A stretch of 64,000 nucleotides of DNA from Aureimonas sp. AU12. GTDB lineage: Bacteria; Pseudomonadota; Alphaproteobacteria; Rhizobiales; Rhizobiaceae. The notes below the pieces were generated by a model. The model made no database searches. It was given only the letters and a program-made list of their open reading frames with translations, and was not told where the DNA came from. The stretch's first letter is position 1. The number at the start of each line of letters is the position of its first letter. Location: positions 124,001-188,000 of the forward strand of contig NZ_BBWH01000028.1 in NCBI RefSeq assembly GCF_001463705.1. The letters run 5' to 3'. This document shows, one piece after another, positions 45,775 through 54,315 of this stretch. Made by a program: the position numbers and the translations under genes.

Positions 45775-47010
45775 TCACCCAAGGAGTGCCGCTTCAGCGG
45801 CAGCCATTTCGTCGGCTTCGTCGGCCTTCGGGAATAGGTGCGAGTAGCGGTCCATCGTCAGGGCGATCGTCGAATGGCCCATGCGGTCCTGTACCGTCTT
45901 CGGGGGCAGGGCAAGGCCGCCGTCTTCGCGGCGGTTGACGCACCATGACGCGAACCAATGGCGCAGGGCGTGCATGCCGGAATATTTCGGGGCGAGGACC
46001 TGGTGCCCGTCCGCGTCCACCTGGTCCGTCTCGACCGTGACGCCGGCAGCGATCCAAGCCGGATGCAGGCCGCGCCGCACGATGTTGTTGAGCTGCTCGA
46101 CCTTGCCGGCGCCGTTTGGGAACGCGAGATCGAGGACGAGGACCGGATTGCCGTCCGCGTCCCGCTTGCCTGTCCAGCGGCGAGGGCAGGCGAGCTTCCA
46201 TTCTCGAAGCGTGTTGATGACGATCGGCGGCGCCGGCACGGTGCGCTCGCCCGACGAGGATTTGGGCGACCCAATTTCGTTGTAGCGATCGGCGCGCTGA
46301 TGCACCCGGATCTCGCGGCGATCGAGATCCACGTCAGACCACCGCAGGCCGCGCAGCTCGGACGCGCGCAGGCCGGTGAAGATTGCCGTGAGAATCAGCG
46401 GACGCCATCGGCCTTCGACGGCGCCGACAAGCGCTTTGATCTCTTCGCGGGTCGGAATGTCGACGCCGATCTTCAGCTTGCCCCGGTGACGCTTCTCTTG
46501 GCGCCGATCGCTGCCGCCGCGTCGGCCGCGCACGTCGCGAATGACATTCCTGTTCGTCAGGCCCCGTTCCTGCGCGTCGGCGATCAACGTGCCGAGGGAG
46601 ACGAGTATCTTCCGCACCATGGCAGGGGAGCGCCCGGCCGTCCGAAGCTGGTCCTCGAAAGCGCGGACGGCGGGGATCGTCAAAGCCGAGATCTTCGCCT
46701 CGCCGAGGTAGGGCACGATATGCAATCGGAGATGGCCTTCGTAGCTGGCCGCCGTCGTCCGCTCCAGCCCGGCCGCATCGACGCTTGCCAGCCAGAGCTT
46801 GCCGGCGGCGGCAACCGTGACGCTGGCGCTATCGGCGACGTGCGTTCCGGCGCGGATCTCGACCAGGGCGGTAGCGGCGAAGGCGTCGGCCTGTTTCTTG
46901 AGCTTGAAGGTCTTGAGCCGGCGCTTACCCGTGGCGTCGGTGTAGTCGACGACCCATGCGGTTTTCGCTTCGCCGCCGGGCGTGGTCCAAGCCCGCTTGC
47001 GGACAGACAT
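45775..47010 (-). CDS. int: Tyrosine recombinase (integrase) of the element
   Basis: This 411-residue phage-type integrase has an N-terminal arm-binding part with a YTDATGKRRLKTFKLKKQAD segment, a SAM-like core-binding domain and the catalytic domain. Catalytic residues lie in GLRASELRGLRW (Arg), HALRHWFASW (His, Arg), MGHSTIALTMDRYSHLF (His and the Tyr nucleophile, about Tyr389). It would recombine the 44-bp tRNA-Met core. A start at 47010 leaves 4 bases after the Arc-type gene, so the two are cotranscribed. Confidence 0.93.
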   Translation of the reverse strand: MSVRKRAWTTPGGEAKTAWVVDYTDATGKRRLKTFKLKKQADAFAATALVEIRAGTHVADSASVTVAAAGKLWLASVDAAGLERTTAASYEGHLRLHIVPYLGEAKISALTIPAVRAFEDQLRTAGRSPAMVRKILVSLGTLIADAQERGLTNRNVIRDVRGRRGGSDRRQEKRHRGKLKIGVDIPTREEIKALVGAVEGRWRPLILTAIFTGLRASELRGLRWSDVDLDRREIRVHQRADRYNEIGSPKSSSGERTVPAPPIVINTLREWKLACPRRWTGKRDADGNPVLVLDLAFPNGAGKVEQLNNIVRRGLHPAWIAAGVTVETDQVDADGHQVLAPKYSGMHALRHWFASWCVNRREDGGLALPPKTVQDRMGHSTIALTMDRYSHLFPKADEADEMAAAEAALLG

Positions 47011-47014
47011 TTCA

Positions 47015-47344
47015 CTACTTTCCGTTTTTGTCTCTAATATTTCTAAGAGCGGCAATGGCTAGGTTTAGCTCTTCGGAGTATCGAATTACCGCTTCGGTAA
47101 TTTCGTCCTCGTCCATGGCTCGATATGACTGTTCTCTATACCAGCCTGAAGGGCGATGGGTACTCTGAACACCTTTATCAAAATCGAAATAGGTTTGGAC
47201 GAATTCGTAAGTTTCTTCCAAACGTTTCACAATTTCGGCGTTCATCGAGCGCTTATTCTCTGCTGCTGAACGCTTGAGCTTCTCGCGCATCCCCGGCGGG
47301 AGCCTGATTTGGAACTGTTCAAAATCAGCAGCCTTTGGCGGCAT
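47015..47344 (-). CDS. Arc-family ribbon-helix-helix DNA-binding protein
   Basis: This 109-residue protein has a clear Arc-type RHH at its N-terminus: EQFQIRLPPGMREKLKRSAAENKRSMNAEIVKRLEET. The C-terminus is charged and helical. RHH proteins are typical repressors or excision regulators of phages and satellites. It lies upstream of int on the same strand and divergent from the excisionase-like gene, with repeated TATGGGGTA sites in between that it may bind. Confidence 0.85.
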   Translation of the reverse strand: MPPKAADFEQFQIRLPPGMREKLKRSAAENKRSMNAEIVKRLEETYEFVQTYFDFDKGVQSTHRPSGWYREQSYRAMDEDEITEAVIRYSEELNLAIAALRNIRDKNGK

Positions 47345-47359
47345 CGACCCGACCCTCGT

Positions 47360-47435
47360 TTTTCATAGCACTATGGGGTAGATCCGTTGACGCCAATCCT
47401 CCCACTCTGCTACCCATATCATTGTGGGGTTAACA
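47360..47435. promoter_or_regulatory. Candidate regulator-binding repeats between arc-like and xis-like genes
   Basis: Three related sites occur: CACTATGGGGTAG (47369-47381), its inverted form CTACCCATAT (about 47409-47419) and CATTGTGGGGTTA (47420-47432). The two forward copies share CA-x-T-x-TGGGGT. They lie in the divergent promoter region, where an Arc-type repressor would act. Confidence 0.5.
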
Positions 47436-47446
47436 GGAGATGGAAA

Positions 47447-47644
47447 GTGCATACTCAAGGGAGTGCAGGGGAAACCCTCAACCTGATCTGGGGCGCCAAG
47501 GCGATCTCCAAATTTATCGGGCGTACGGAGCGTGCGACGTTCGGCATGCTCGAAAGCGGCGAGCTGCCGGCCAAAAAGGTGAGCGGGAAGTGGGTGGCCG
47601 AGCGTTCGAAGCTCACCAACTTCTTCGTGGAGTTCGCGTCTTGA
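47447..47644 (+). CDS. Excisionase-like small DNA-binding protein
   Basis: This 65-residue protein contains IWGAKAISKFIGRTERATFGMLESGELPAKKVSGKWVA, which fits a MerR/excisionase-type winged helix that reads a single recognition helix followed by a basic wing. Such proteins bend DNA for excision or act as AlpA-like activators in satellites. The GTG at 47447 has AGGAGA nine bases upstream; an upstream ATG in the same frame would extend through the operator region and is less likely. Confidence 0.7.
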   Translation: MHTQGSAGETLNLIWGAKAISKFIGRTERATFGMLESGELPAKKVSGKWVAERSKLTNFFVEFAS

Positions 47645-47727
47645 TCCGCGTCATCGACGAAACTGGCCCGGCAGAGGCTGCCACCTCTCCGGGCCGTGGT
47701 TCCAACAATTCCTGCAAGGAAAGCGCT

Positions 47728-48366
47728 GTGAACAGTCAGCTTCATAACACCGCGTCCAGCGGGGCGGCAAGGGCGCCGTTCGACTACCGCCAGTTCTATG
47801 AGGCGATCGAAGAGCCGATCCACTCTGCGGCAGGGCGATCTCACGTTCTCTGCATGCTCGCGGATACTACGTTCGCCATGGCTGCCGAGGGCGGGGTCAC
47901 CAAGGTCTTCGAGGACCAGGCGCGCACCATCGTCTTCATGATCGAAGAAGTTCACCGCGCCGTCAAAGCCCTCGACGAGATCTATCGAGAGACCTGGCCG
48001 GCGGAGGTTGTCAGTGAGACCGAGCGGAGGGGCAAGCTGATCCAGGATCGGACACGCGATGACGAAGAGCTTGCGCTGCTGCTCACCCGTCACCGTGCCG
48101 CCGCGATCGCGTTTAGGTCGGTCCTTGACGCGGCGGCTAGCGCTAACCGCTCCTCGGCAACTCAAACCGCTGGTGAGAAGGAGGCTCGGGCACTGTTGGA
48201 TCACGCGTCCCGCGACCTCTTGTCGTGGCGCCCGCGCACGCTCGAAGGCAATGCAATCCGCATCAAGTACCTGACTGACGACGAGCGTGGTCTCTGGCGC
48301 GATGTGCAGCCGGAAGAGGGCGAGCTGTGGTTGCTCTTCAGTTCGATGATGGAAAAGGACGCTTGA
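47728..48366 (+). CDS. Hypothetical protein of the satellite early region
   Basis: This 212-residue, largely helical protein has no known domain. A central segment AGRSHVLCMLADTTFAMAAEGGVTKVFEDQARTIVFMIEE is the most ordered part. A GTG at 47728 with AAGGA nine bases upstream is the best start; the frame is also open to a TTG at 47641 that overlaps the previous stop. The gene is coupled to the next one by a TTGA overlap. Confidence 0.65.
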   Translation: MNSQLHNTASSGAARAPFDYRQFYEAIEEPIHSAAGRSHVLCMLADTTFAMAAEGGVTKVFEDQARTIVFMIEEVHRAVKALDEIYRETWPAEVVSETERRGKLIQDRTRDDEELALLLTRHRAAAIAFRSVLDAAASANRSSATQTAGEKEARALLDHASRDLLSWRPRTLEGNAIRIKYLTDDERGLWRDVQPEEGELWLLFSSMMEKDA

Positions 48367-49157
48367 GCGCGCTGGCGACATTCGATTTCGAATTCGAGAG
48401 CCAGCCTATTAGGTTCTTGACGGTGGATGGCCGCGAAGCTGTCATCGGAAAAGATATGGCTTTGGCTATCGGGGTCGCACGTTACCGCGATGTGTTCGGT
48501 CGCATTCCAGCCGATGAAAAGGGGGCGGTTAGTATCCGCACCCTTGGCGGGCCGCAAAAGATGGTCGTGCTGTATGAGCCGGGCATGTATCGCTTGATTT
48601 TCGAAAGCCGCAAGCAGGCGGCCGAGCGGTTCAAGTCCTGGGTGTTCGGGACGGTGCTGCCGGAGATCCGGCGCACCGGCCGCTTCGGCGGCGCGACGGC
48701 GAAACCCGAACTAGATAGCGTCCTCGCGCTTGCTCGATCCTGCGAGCTGGTCCGTCGCATCCACGGTCGTCCAGCCGCACAGCGCCTTTGGTCTGAAATG
48801 GGCGGCATGCCCTTGCCCGTCGACGAAGAGCGAGCCGCGAGACGTTCACCCCCGGCAGGCGAGGCGCCGCGATCGACCGCATCGCCGCCAAGCGCACGAA
48901 ACATGCGGCAGCTCAAGGATGTTCGTCGGTTCCTGCGCTGCTGCTGCCGGCAAGTTCGCGGCGGCAAAGTGGGGGCTCGCACGCTGTATGCCGCCTATGC
49001 GGCTTGGGCGCCGATCGTGAACGCGGAACGGCTGACGCAAACCATGTTCGGTCTCCTCATGCGGCAGACGGAGATTGAGCGCGAGGACGGCCGCCGGCGG
49101 CACTATTTGGGGCTCAAGCTGACCGACATCGCCACGCATAGGATGCGCCACACGTGA
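48363..49157 (+). CDS. Bro-N domain protein with primase-type C-terminal winged helix
   Basis: This 264-residue protein has an N-terminal Bro-N/antirepressor domain: PIRFLTVDGREAVIGKDMALAIG, then VLYEPGMYRLIFESRKQAAERFKSWVFGTVLPEIRR. The C-terminal half ends GARTLYAAYAAWAPIVNAERLTQTMFGLLMRQTEIER, which looks like the winged helix at the end of P4/D5-type phage primases. No helicase or primase domain accompanies it. A role in regulating or starting replication at the adjacent iteron region is inference. The TTG at 48363 has AAAGGA upstream; an ATG at 48327 is the alternative. Confidence 0.72.
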   Translation: MSALATFDFEFESQPIRFLTVDGREAVIGKDMALAIGVARYRDVFGRIPADEKGAVSIRTLGGPQKMVVLYEPGMYRLIFESRKQAAERFKSWVFGTVLPEIRRTGRFGGATAKPELDSVLALARSCELVRRIHGRPAAQRLWSEMGGMPLPVDEERAARRSPPAGEAPRSTASPPSARNMRQLKDVRRFLRCCCRQVRGGKVGARTLYAAYAAWAPIVNAERLTQTMFGLLMRQTEIEREDGRRRHYLGLKLTDIATHRMRHT

Positions 49158-49390
49158 CGAGGTCACCGCAACCATGTCTTCGCCCGCGTGCCATGCCGCG
49201 CGAGCGCCATTATTTGGCCGCCGTCAGCCTCCCCCGCACCCCCACCGTGCGGCGGCGGCGCTTCGCCGTTTTTTGGGAGATGGCGAACGGACCATAAGCG
49301 CGCAAAATCAGTAAAGGAGCCTTGTTTTACCGCAAGTTTGCGGCCGAAATCACCCTATTCAGGGAACGGGAAAGCTGTGTCTAGTGTGCG

Positions 49391-49485
49391 GTTGCGATAG
49401 TTTGCGAGGGTTTGCGATACCTTGCGAGGGGCGCCGGGGAGCCGCGAAGCCCTGTGACGCAAGGGGTTTGCGATAGGTGCGAGGC
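49391..49485 (+). repeat. Direct decamer repeats TTGCGA-type, left array
   Basis: Four decamers lie back to back with a 10-base period: GTTGCGATAG, TTTGCGAGGG, TTTGCGATAC and CTTGCGAGGG (49391-49430). A further TTTGCGATAGGTGCGAGG follows at 49467. A 10-bp period puts sites on one helix face. Confidence 0.75.
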
Positions 49486-49611
49486 TTCCTCACGTGGGCG
49501 CGCGTAAGACCATTTCACCGAGTAAGATTGGTTATATGCCTATAGAAACTGGAAAAACTATCGCGAGACTTTCGAAGTCGTTGAAAAAATTAGTGAAATT
49601 TCGGATTTTCC

Positions 49612-49652
49612 ACCCTCGCTAACTACTGATCTACCCTCGCAAACCCTCGTAA
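49612..49652 (-). repeat. Inverted decamer repeats, right array
   Basis: ACCCTCGCTA (49612-49621), ACCCTCGCAA (49633-49642) and ACCCTCGTAA (49643-49652) are reverse complements of the left-array unit TTTGCGAGGG or variants. Two are adjacent at 10-base spacing. Confidence 0.75.
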
Positions 49653-49826
49653 AGTCTGACCTAGGAAATTTATTTGTGGGCAGATGCAAAAGAACGATCC
49701 TCTTGGCTCCCCTCAGACTGCAAAATATAGCTGTTACGCCTATTCAAACTCCAATCAGTACAGTTACTTCGGTTTGCATTTCAGGAAAGACTTCGACCAA
49801 GTAGGGCCTTCACTTGAGGGCCGGAC

Positions 49827-51041
49827 GTGTCGAACTGGATTGGCGGATTTATCGGGTCGCTTCTGCGCCGCGACGTTGCGGGCGTCGTCAGCCTTTCCGA
49901 CGCCCGGTTGGTCGAGATCTTCGGCGCAACGCCCGCCGCCGCCGGCATCGCCGTTACCCCGGCCTCGGCCATGCGGTCGACGCCCGTCCGGTGCGCAGTC
50001 CAGACGATCGCCGAGGCGATCGGTCAGCTTCCCATTCACGTCGTCGAGCGCGGCGAGAACGGCTCGAAGTCGCGGGCGACGGATCATCCGGCTTATGCGC
50101 TGGTCCACGACCAGGCGAACGATTGGACCTCGGCCTCCGACCTTCTCGAACAGGTCACAAGGGACGCCCTCCTTCATGGCAACGGCTATGCCTTCATCAA
50201 CCGGCAGAACGGCCAGCCGCGCGAACTGATCCGCCTCGATCCACCGTCCCTCACGGTCGAGCGGGACCGCCACACGGGCGAACCGCTTTACTCGATCACG
50301 GAACAGGGTGGCCGCCGCTACCTCGATCGGCGCGACCTGATCCACATCAAGGCGCCATCGATGGACGGGCTTTCCGGCGCCAGCCCGATCACGCAAGGCC
50401 GCGAGGCCATCGCGCTTGCCCTCGTCATGGAAGAGCATGCGGCCAAGCTCTTCGCGAACGGCGCTCGCCCGTCCGGCATCCTGAAGTTCCCGAACAAGCT
50501 GGGTGCCGAGACCGCGCCCCGCATCAAGGCGTCATGGAACGCTAGCCATGCCGGCGGCGCGAAGTCGGGTGGCACGGCCGTTCTGGAGGAAGGCGGCGAC
50601 TTCCAAGCCCTGACCTTCTCGTCGGTCGACGCGCAGTTCTTAGAGCTGTGGCAGCACGTCATCACCGAGATTGCCCGGATCTTCCGCGTCCCCCCGCACA
50701 TGCTCTTCGAGCTGGGGCGGGCGACCTGGGGCAACGCCGAAGAGATGGGCGCGAGCTTCGTCCGCTTCGGCCTGATGCGCTGGGTGAAGGCTTGGCAGGG
50801 CGAGCTGCGCCTCAAGCTCTTCACCGCCGAGGAACGCTCCCGGTTCACCGCCGAGTTCGTCCTCGACGATCTCCTTCGCGCCGATACGACGACGCGCTTC
50901 GAGGCCTACTCGAAGGCGATCACGGCTCGCATCCTGAACCCGAACGAGGTCCGCGCCCGCGAGAACCTGCCGCCCTACGCGGGCGGTGACGAGTTCGCCA
51001 ATCCACACACGACGAGCGGCAGCGCCGGGGGCGAGGCATGA
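49827..51041 (+). CDS. Phage portal protein, HK97 family
   Basis: This 404-residue protein matches the HK97-type portal family: an N-terminal SAMRSTPVRCAVQTIAEAIGQLP, a central DLIHIKAPSMDGLSGASPI, and FRVPPHMLFELGRATWGNAEEM. Portals form the dodecameric vertex through which DNA is packaged. The start is a GTG at 49827 with GAGGG upstream. The stop overlaps the protease ATG (ATGA), the first of a series of coupled genes. Confidence 0.95.
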   Translation: MSNWIGGFIGSLLRRDVAGVVSLSDARLVEIFGATPAAAGIAVTPASAMRSTPVRCAVQTIAEAIGQLPIHVVERGENGSKSRATDHPAYALVHDQANDWTSASDLLEQVTRDALLHGNGYAFINRQNGQPRELIRLDPPSLTVERDRHTGEPLYSITEQGGRRYLDRRDLIHIKAPSMDGLSGASPITQGREAIALALVMEEHAAKLFANGARPSGILKFPNKLGAETAPRIKASWNASHAGGAKSGGTAVLEEGGDFQALTFSSVDAQFLELWQHVITEIARIFRVPPHMLFELGRATWGNAEEMGASFVRFGLMRWVKAWQGELRLKLFTAEERSRFTAEFVLDDLLRADTTTRFEAYSKAITARILNPNEVRARENLPPYAGGDEFANPHTTSGSAGGEA

Positions 51042-51580
51042 CCGACCATATCGACCTGTCGTTCCGGTTCGCCGCGCCCGACGAGAGCGGGATCTTCACC
51101 GGCCTTGCTGCCGTCCACACCGAACCGAACTCGCACGGCGAGACGATCCGCTTCGGCGCGTTCAAGCGGACGCTGGCCGAGCACAAGCGCGCCGGCACAC
51201 GGCCTCTCATGCTGCGCGACCACGATCCCCGCGCGATCGTTGGCGTGTGGGAAACGATCGTCGAGACCGACAAGGGCCTTGCCGTCACCGGCCGCTTCAT
51301 TCGCGAGACCGCTGGCGGGGCCGAGGCTTACGCCCTCGTAAAGGCCGGCGCCGTCAACGGCCTCTCGATCGGCTTCCGCGCCCGCGCCGATACGCGGGGC
51401 CCGAACGGCAGCCGGATCATCACCGATATCGACCTCGTCGAGATCTCGCTCGTCGGCCTGCCCTCGGCGGCACGGGCGCGGATCAAGACCATCCACTCGC
51501 AACATGGCCGTCCGTCGAGCGCGGCGGCCTTCATCGAAGCCTGCCGTAAGGCCGCGCGCTCTCTGGAGACACGATCATGA
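51038..51580 (+). CDS. HK97-family prohead protease
   Basis: This 180-residue serine protease has catalytic His62 (MLRDHDPRAIVG) and Ser110 (NGLSIGF), with the FKRTLAEHKRAG and VEISLVGLPS segments normal for the family. It cleaves the capsid protein delta domain during maturation. Its short overlap with the capsid gene (4 bases) points to coupled expression. Confidence 0.95.
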   Translation: MTDHIDLSFRFAAPDESGIFTGLAAVHTEPNSHGETIRFGAFKRTLAEHKRAGTRPLMLRDHDPRAIVGVWETIVETDKGLAVTGRFIRETAGGAEAYALVKAGAVNGLSIGFRARADTRGPNGSRIITDIDLVEISLVGLPSAARARIKTIHSQHGRPSSAAAFIEACRKAARSLETRS

Positions 51581-52806
51581 ATTCCCTCGCCCTCCTTTCC
51601 GCTTCGAGCGCGCTGGCCGGTATGGCGGCGCTCGAAACCCGCTCAGTGCTGCCGCTCGAAACCCGCGACGAGCCGAATGACGATCCGCTGGCGGCCGCCA
51701 CGGCTGCCGTCGAAGAGCTGCGTTCGGCGAACGAGAACTTCCGCACCGAACAGGCCGCCGCTGCCGATCGTCACCAGACCGAGGTTCGAGGTCTCACCGA
51801 GCGCCTGGCCGGGCTGGAAACCCGCCTCAACCGTCCGGGCGGCGGCAATCCGCCTCCGGCTGGTCCGACGATCGAGGTCCGCGCCTTCACCGGCTTCATT
51901 CGGCAGGGCCGCGAACTTCTCGGCGCCGACGAGATCCGCGCGCTTCGTACCGACGCGCAGGTTGCCGGCGGTTATCTCGCCCCGGACCAGTTCGAAGCGA
52001 CGCTTCTGCGCGAGCTGGTCGAGATCTCGCCGCTTCGTCAGGCCGCTCGCGTCACGCCCGTTTCGTCCGGCGCCGTCATCCTGCCGAAGCGCACGGGCCG
52101 GATCACCGCCAAGTGGGTCGGCGAGGTCGAGGAGCGTCCCGGTACCGAGCCGACCTATGGTCAAATCGAGATCCCGGTTCACGAGATGGCGTGCTGGGTC
52201 GACGTGTCGAACCGTCTTCTCGAAGACGCGGCCATCAACATGGAACAGGAACTGGCGATCGACTTCGCCGAAGAGTTCGGGCGTCTCGAAGGCCTCGCCT
52301 TCGTCAGCGGCGACGGGATCAAGAAGCCGGTCGGTATCCTGAATGATCCGAACGTTGCCAGCGTGGCGACGGGATCGGCCACCGCGATCACGCCCGATAG
52401 CCTGATCGACCTCATGTACTCGCTTCCGCAGGTCTACCGGAACCGGGGCTCCTTCCTGATGAACAGCCGGACGATCGCGGCTGTCCGCAAGATGAAGGAT
52501 GCCGGCGGGAACTTCATGTGGGTCGATGGGGTCGGAACGATCGCAGCGCCGCAGCCGGCGACCCTTCTCGGCCGTCCCGTGATCGAGGCCCCGGATCTCG
52601 CCGACGTGGGCGCTGGCGCCGTCCCGGTCGCCTATGGCGACTTCGGCTCGGCCTATCGCATCCTCGATCGCGTCGGCCTGACCGTGCTTCGCGACCCCTA
52701 CACCCAGCAGACCAACGGCCTCGTGCGCTTCCATGCCCGCCGCCGCGTCGGCGCTGGCGTGGTGCGGCCTGAAGCCGTTCGCAAGCTCAAGGTCGCGGCG
52801 GCCTAA
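51577..52806 (+). CDS. HK97-type major capsid protein
   Basis: This 409-residue protein has a charged, coiled-coil delta/scaffold part (about 30-95) and the HK97 fold. It includes ADEIRALRTDAQVAGGYLAP, VTPVSSGAVILPKRTGRITAKWVGE, LVSGDGIKKPVGIL-like and GYGDFG-type C-terminal elements (VAYGDFGSAYRILDR). It polymerises into the icosahedral shell. Its presence in a 16-kb element, without tail genes, is the main mark of a capsid-forming satellite. Capsid size cannot be read from the sequence. Confidence 0.95.
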   Translation: MNSLALLSASSALAGMAALETRSVLPLETRDEPNDDPLAAATAAVEELRSANENFRTEQAAAADRHQTEVRGLTERLAGLETRLNRPGGGNPPPAGPTIEVRAFTGFIRQGRELLGADEIRALRTDAQVAGGYLAPDQFEATLLRELVEISPLRQAARVTPVSSGAVILPKRTGRITAKWVGEVEERPGTEPTYGQIEIPVHEMACWVDVSNRLLEDAAINMEQELAIDFAEEFGRLEGLAFVSGDGIKKPVGILNDPNVASVATGSATAITPDSLIDLMYSLPQVYRNRGSFLMNSRTIAAVRKMKDAGGNFMWVDGVGTIAAPQPATLLGRPVIEAPDLADVGAGAVPVAYGDFGSAYRILDRVGLTVLRDPYTQQTNGLVRFHARRRVGAGVVRPEAVRKLKVAAA

Positions 52807-52841
52807 GCCGCGATCCCCCTTCATCTCTGGAGCACCATCCG

Positions 52842-53234
52842 ATGCGCGAACACGCAAGCAGTATCAAACCCGTCGTGGCCTTGAGCCCGGCGGTTCGGGC
52901 CGCCTCGGCGATGGGCGGTTCCATCGATCGTCTCGGCTTCGAGAAGCTGTCGTTCCTCGTGACGACTGGCGACTGGACGAACGGCTCGCATGCCGTCGTC
53001 GCTGAAGAGTCAGCCGACAACGCCAACTGGACGGCGGTCCCTGCGGCATCCCTGACGAAGGCTCTGCCGACTGTCGATGCGGCAGGCAAGGGCAACGCGT
53101 CGACCCTCGTCGGCTACCTGGGCGATGCCCGCTACGTCCGCGTGAAAGCGAACGTCTCCGGGTCGCCTGCAACCGGCGCCGTCGTCGGCGTCGTGGTCCT
53201 CCTCGCTGGCGCTCGCGCCAAGCCCGTCCAGTAG
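52842..53234 (+). CDS. Hypothetical virion-region protein
   Basis: This 130-residue protein is beta-rich with many Val/Ala/Gly residues (LGFEKLSFLVTTGDWTNGSHAVVAEESADNANW, then VRVKANVSGSPATGAVVGVVVLLAG). Its place right after the capsid gene suggests a capsid decoration or head protein, but no family was recognised. It has no signal peptide or membrane helix. Confidence 0.7.
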   Translation: MREHASSIKPVVALSPAVRAASAMGGSIDRLGFEKLSFLVTTGDWTNGSHAVVAEESADNANWTAVPAASLTKALPTVDAAGKGNASTLVGYLGDARYVRVKANVSGSPATGAVVGVVVLLAGARAKPVQ

Positions 53235-53248
53235 GATCGGAGAGGGCC

Positions 53249-53821
53249 ATGCTCACCATCATCGAGAAGGCGGCAAGCAAGGCCCTCACGACCACTGTGG
53301 CCGTGGAGGCCGAGTTGGGGAGCTTCGACGCTAACGAGCGCGGTCTAGTGGAGGAGATGATCCTCCGGGCGTCCGCCACAGTCGAGACGCTATGCGGTCG
53401 GACCTTCGCTCTTGAGCGGGTCCGGGAGACCAGCGCCAGCGTCCTTCGGCAGGGTGGAAGCCTCACGCTCTCGCGTTGGCCGATCGCCGAGATCCACAGC
53501 GTCACCGCCAACGGCAGTGCGCTCGGCGACGACGCCTATGCGCTGGATCACGGCATCTTGTCGGGCGCCTTTGGACGGGTCGCAGTCGAGTATAGCGCTG
53601 GGTACGTGCTGCCCGGCGTCGAGGGTCGCGACCTTCCCTATGATATCGAGCGGGTCGTGATCGAGCTGGTGAAGCTCGATTGGTTGAGCCGTGGCCGTGA
53701 CGCGTCCATCCGTTCTGAGGACGTGGACGGCGTGTCGAGCATCGCGTTCTTCGGCGCGGGCTCCACGATGAGCGCCGTCACGGCGCCGCTTGCCGCCTAC
53801 CGCGTCCCGGTGGCGCTGTAG
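53249..53821 (+). CDS. Head-tail connector protein (gp6/phiE125 gp8-like)
   Basis: This 190-residue protein has the helical N-terminus of connector proteins (DANERGLVEEMILRASATVETLCGRTF), a beta section (ETSASVLRQGGSLTLSRWPIAEIHSVTANG) and the late VVIELVKLDWLSRGRDASIRSEDVDGVSSIAF helix. Connectors dock on the portal and join the head to adaptors. It follows the capsid region and leads to the HNH gene 2 bases later. Confidence 0.82.
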   Translation: MLTIIEKAASKALTTTVAVEAELGSFDANERGLVEEMILRASATVETLCGRTFALERVRETSASVLRQGGSLTLSRWPIAEIHSVTANGSALGDDAYALDHGILSGAFGRVAVEYSAGYVLPGVEGRDLPYDIERVVIELVKLDWLSRGRDASIRSEDVDGVSSIAFFGAGSTMSAVTAPLAAYRVPVAL

Positions 53822-53823
53822 CG

Positions 53824-54315
53824 ATGCCCGTTCACGCACCCCGTATCTGTTCCTGCGGCAAGACGGTCGCCAGCGGCAAGACGTGCGCTTGCCGGATCAA
53901 GGCACGTGCCGAGGCGGACGCTCGCCGCCCCTCTGCGGCCGTGCGCGGCTATGACGCCGCCTGGAAGCGTGTCCGCTCCGACTTCCTCAAGCGCCATCCC
54001 GTGTGCTGCTCGCCCGGTTGCGGCAAGCCTGCGACCGAAGCCGATCACGTCGTCAGCGTCGCGGAGCGGCCGGACCTGCGCCTGTCGTGGTCGAATCTTC
54101 GACCCTTCTGCAAGCCGCACCACTCACAGCGCACGGCACGCGACCAGGGCTTCGCCCGATCGGGCGCCCGGACCCTCGATCTCCCCTCGATCGACCGCCC
54201 GACCGGGGGGGTGGGTGCGAACTTCACCCCAAAGGCCGGAGACCGTCTGGGTAGGCACGCGCGCGAGAGAGGCCAAATGGATTTTTCCGTTTGGGTTGAT
54301 GGGCTTGACCGATGA
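53824..54315 (+). CDS. HNH endonuclease
   Basis: This 163-residue protein has paired cysteines (RICSCGKTVASGKTCAC and HPVCCSPGCGKPATEADH) and the HNH core EADHVVSV...LSWSNLRPFCKPHHSQR. In HK97-type phages and cf-PICIs an HNH protein is encoded next to the terminase and is needed for cos-type DNA cutting. The stop region overlaps terS by 4 bases. The C-terminal 50 residues are less conserved. Confidence 0.9.
   Translation: MPVHAPRICSCGKTVASGKTCACRIKARAEADARRPSAAVRGYDAAWKRVRSDFLKRHPVCCSPGCGKPATEADHVVSVAERPDLRLSWSNLRPFCKPHHSQRTARDQGFARSGARTLDLPSIDRPTGGVGANFTPKAGDRLGRHARERGQMDFSVWVDGLDR

Larger units (their letters stand above)
49158..49826. other. Non-coding AT-rich region with iteron-like decamers
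   Basis: These 669 bases contain no supported gene. The centre (49500-49600) is AT-rich. It is flanked on the left by tandem decamers of the type TTTGCGA[GGG/TAC] in direct orientation and on the right by inverted copies (ACCCTCGCAA). It precedes the capsid operon and could be the element's replication origin, a late promoter region, or both. Confidence 0.6.

Noticed and set aside
49391-49652. CRISPR array
   Set aside because: Units are 10 bases with no unique spacers of 30 bases and no cas genes; iteron-like repeats fit better.
49684-50229. Plus-strand frame ahead of and over the portal gene
   Set aside because: After a short AT-rich start it becomes an Arg/Pro/Ser-rich shadow of the portal gene; no ribosome site.
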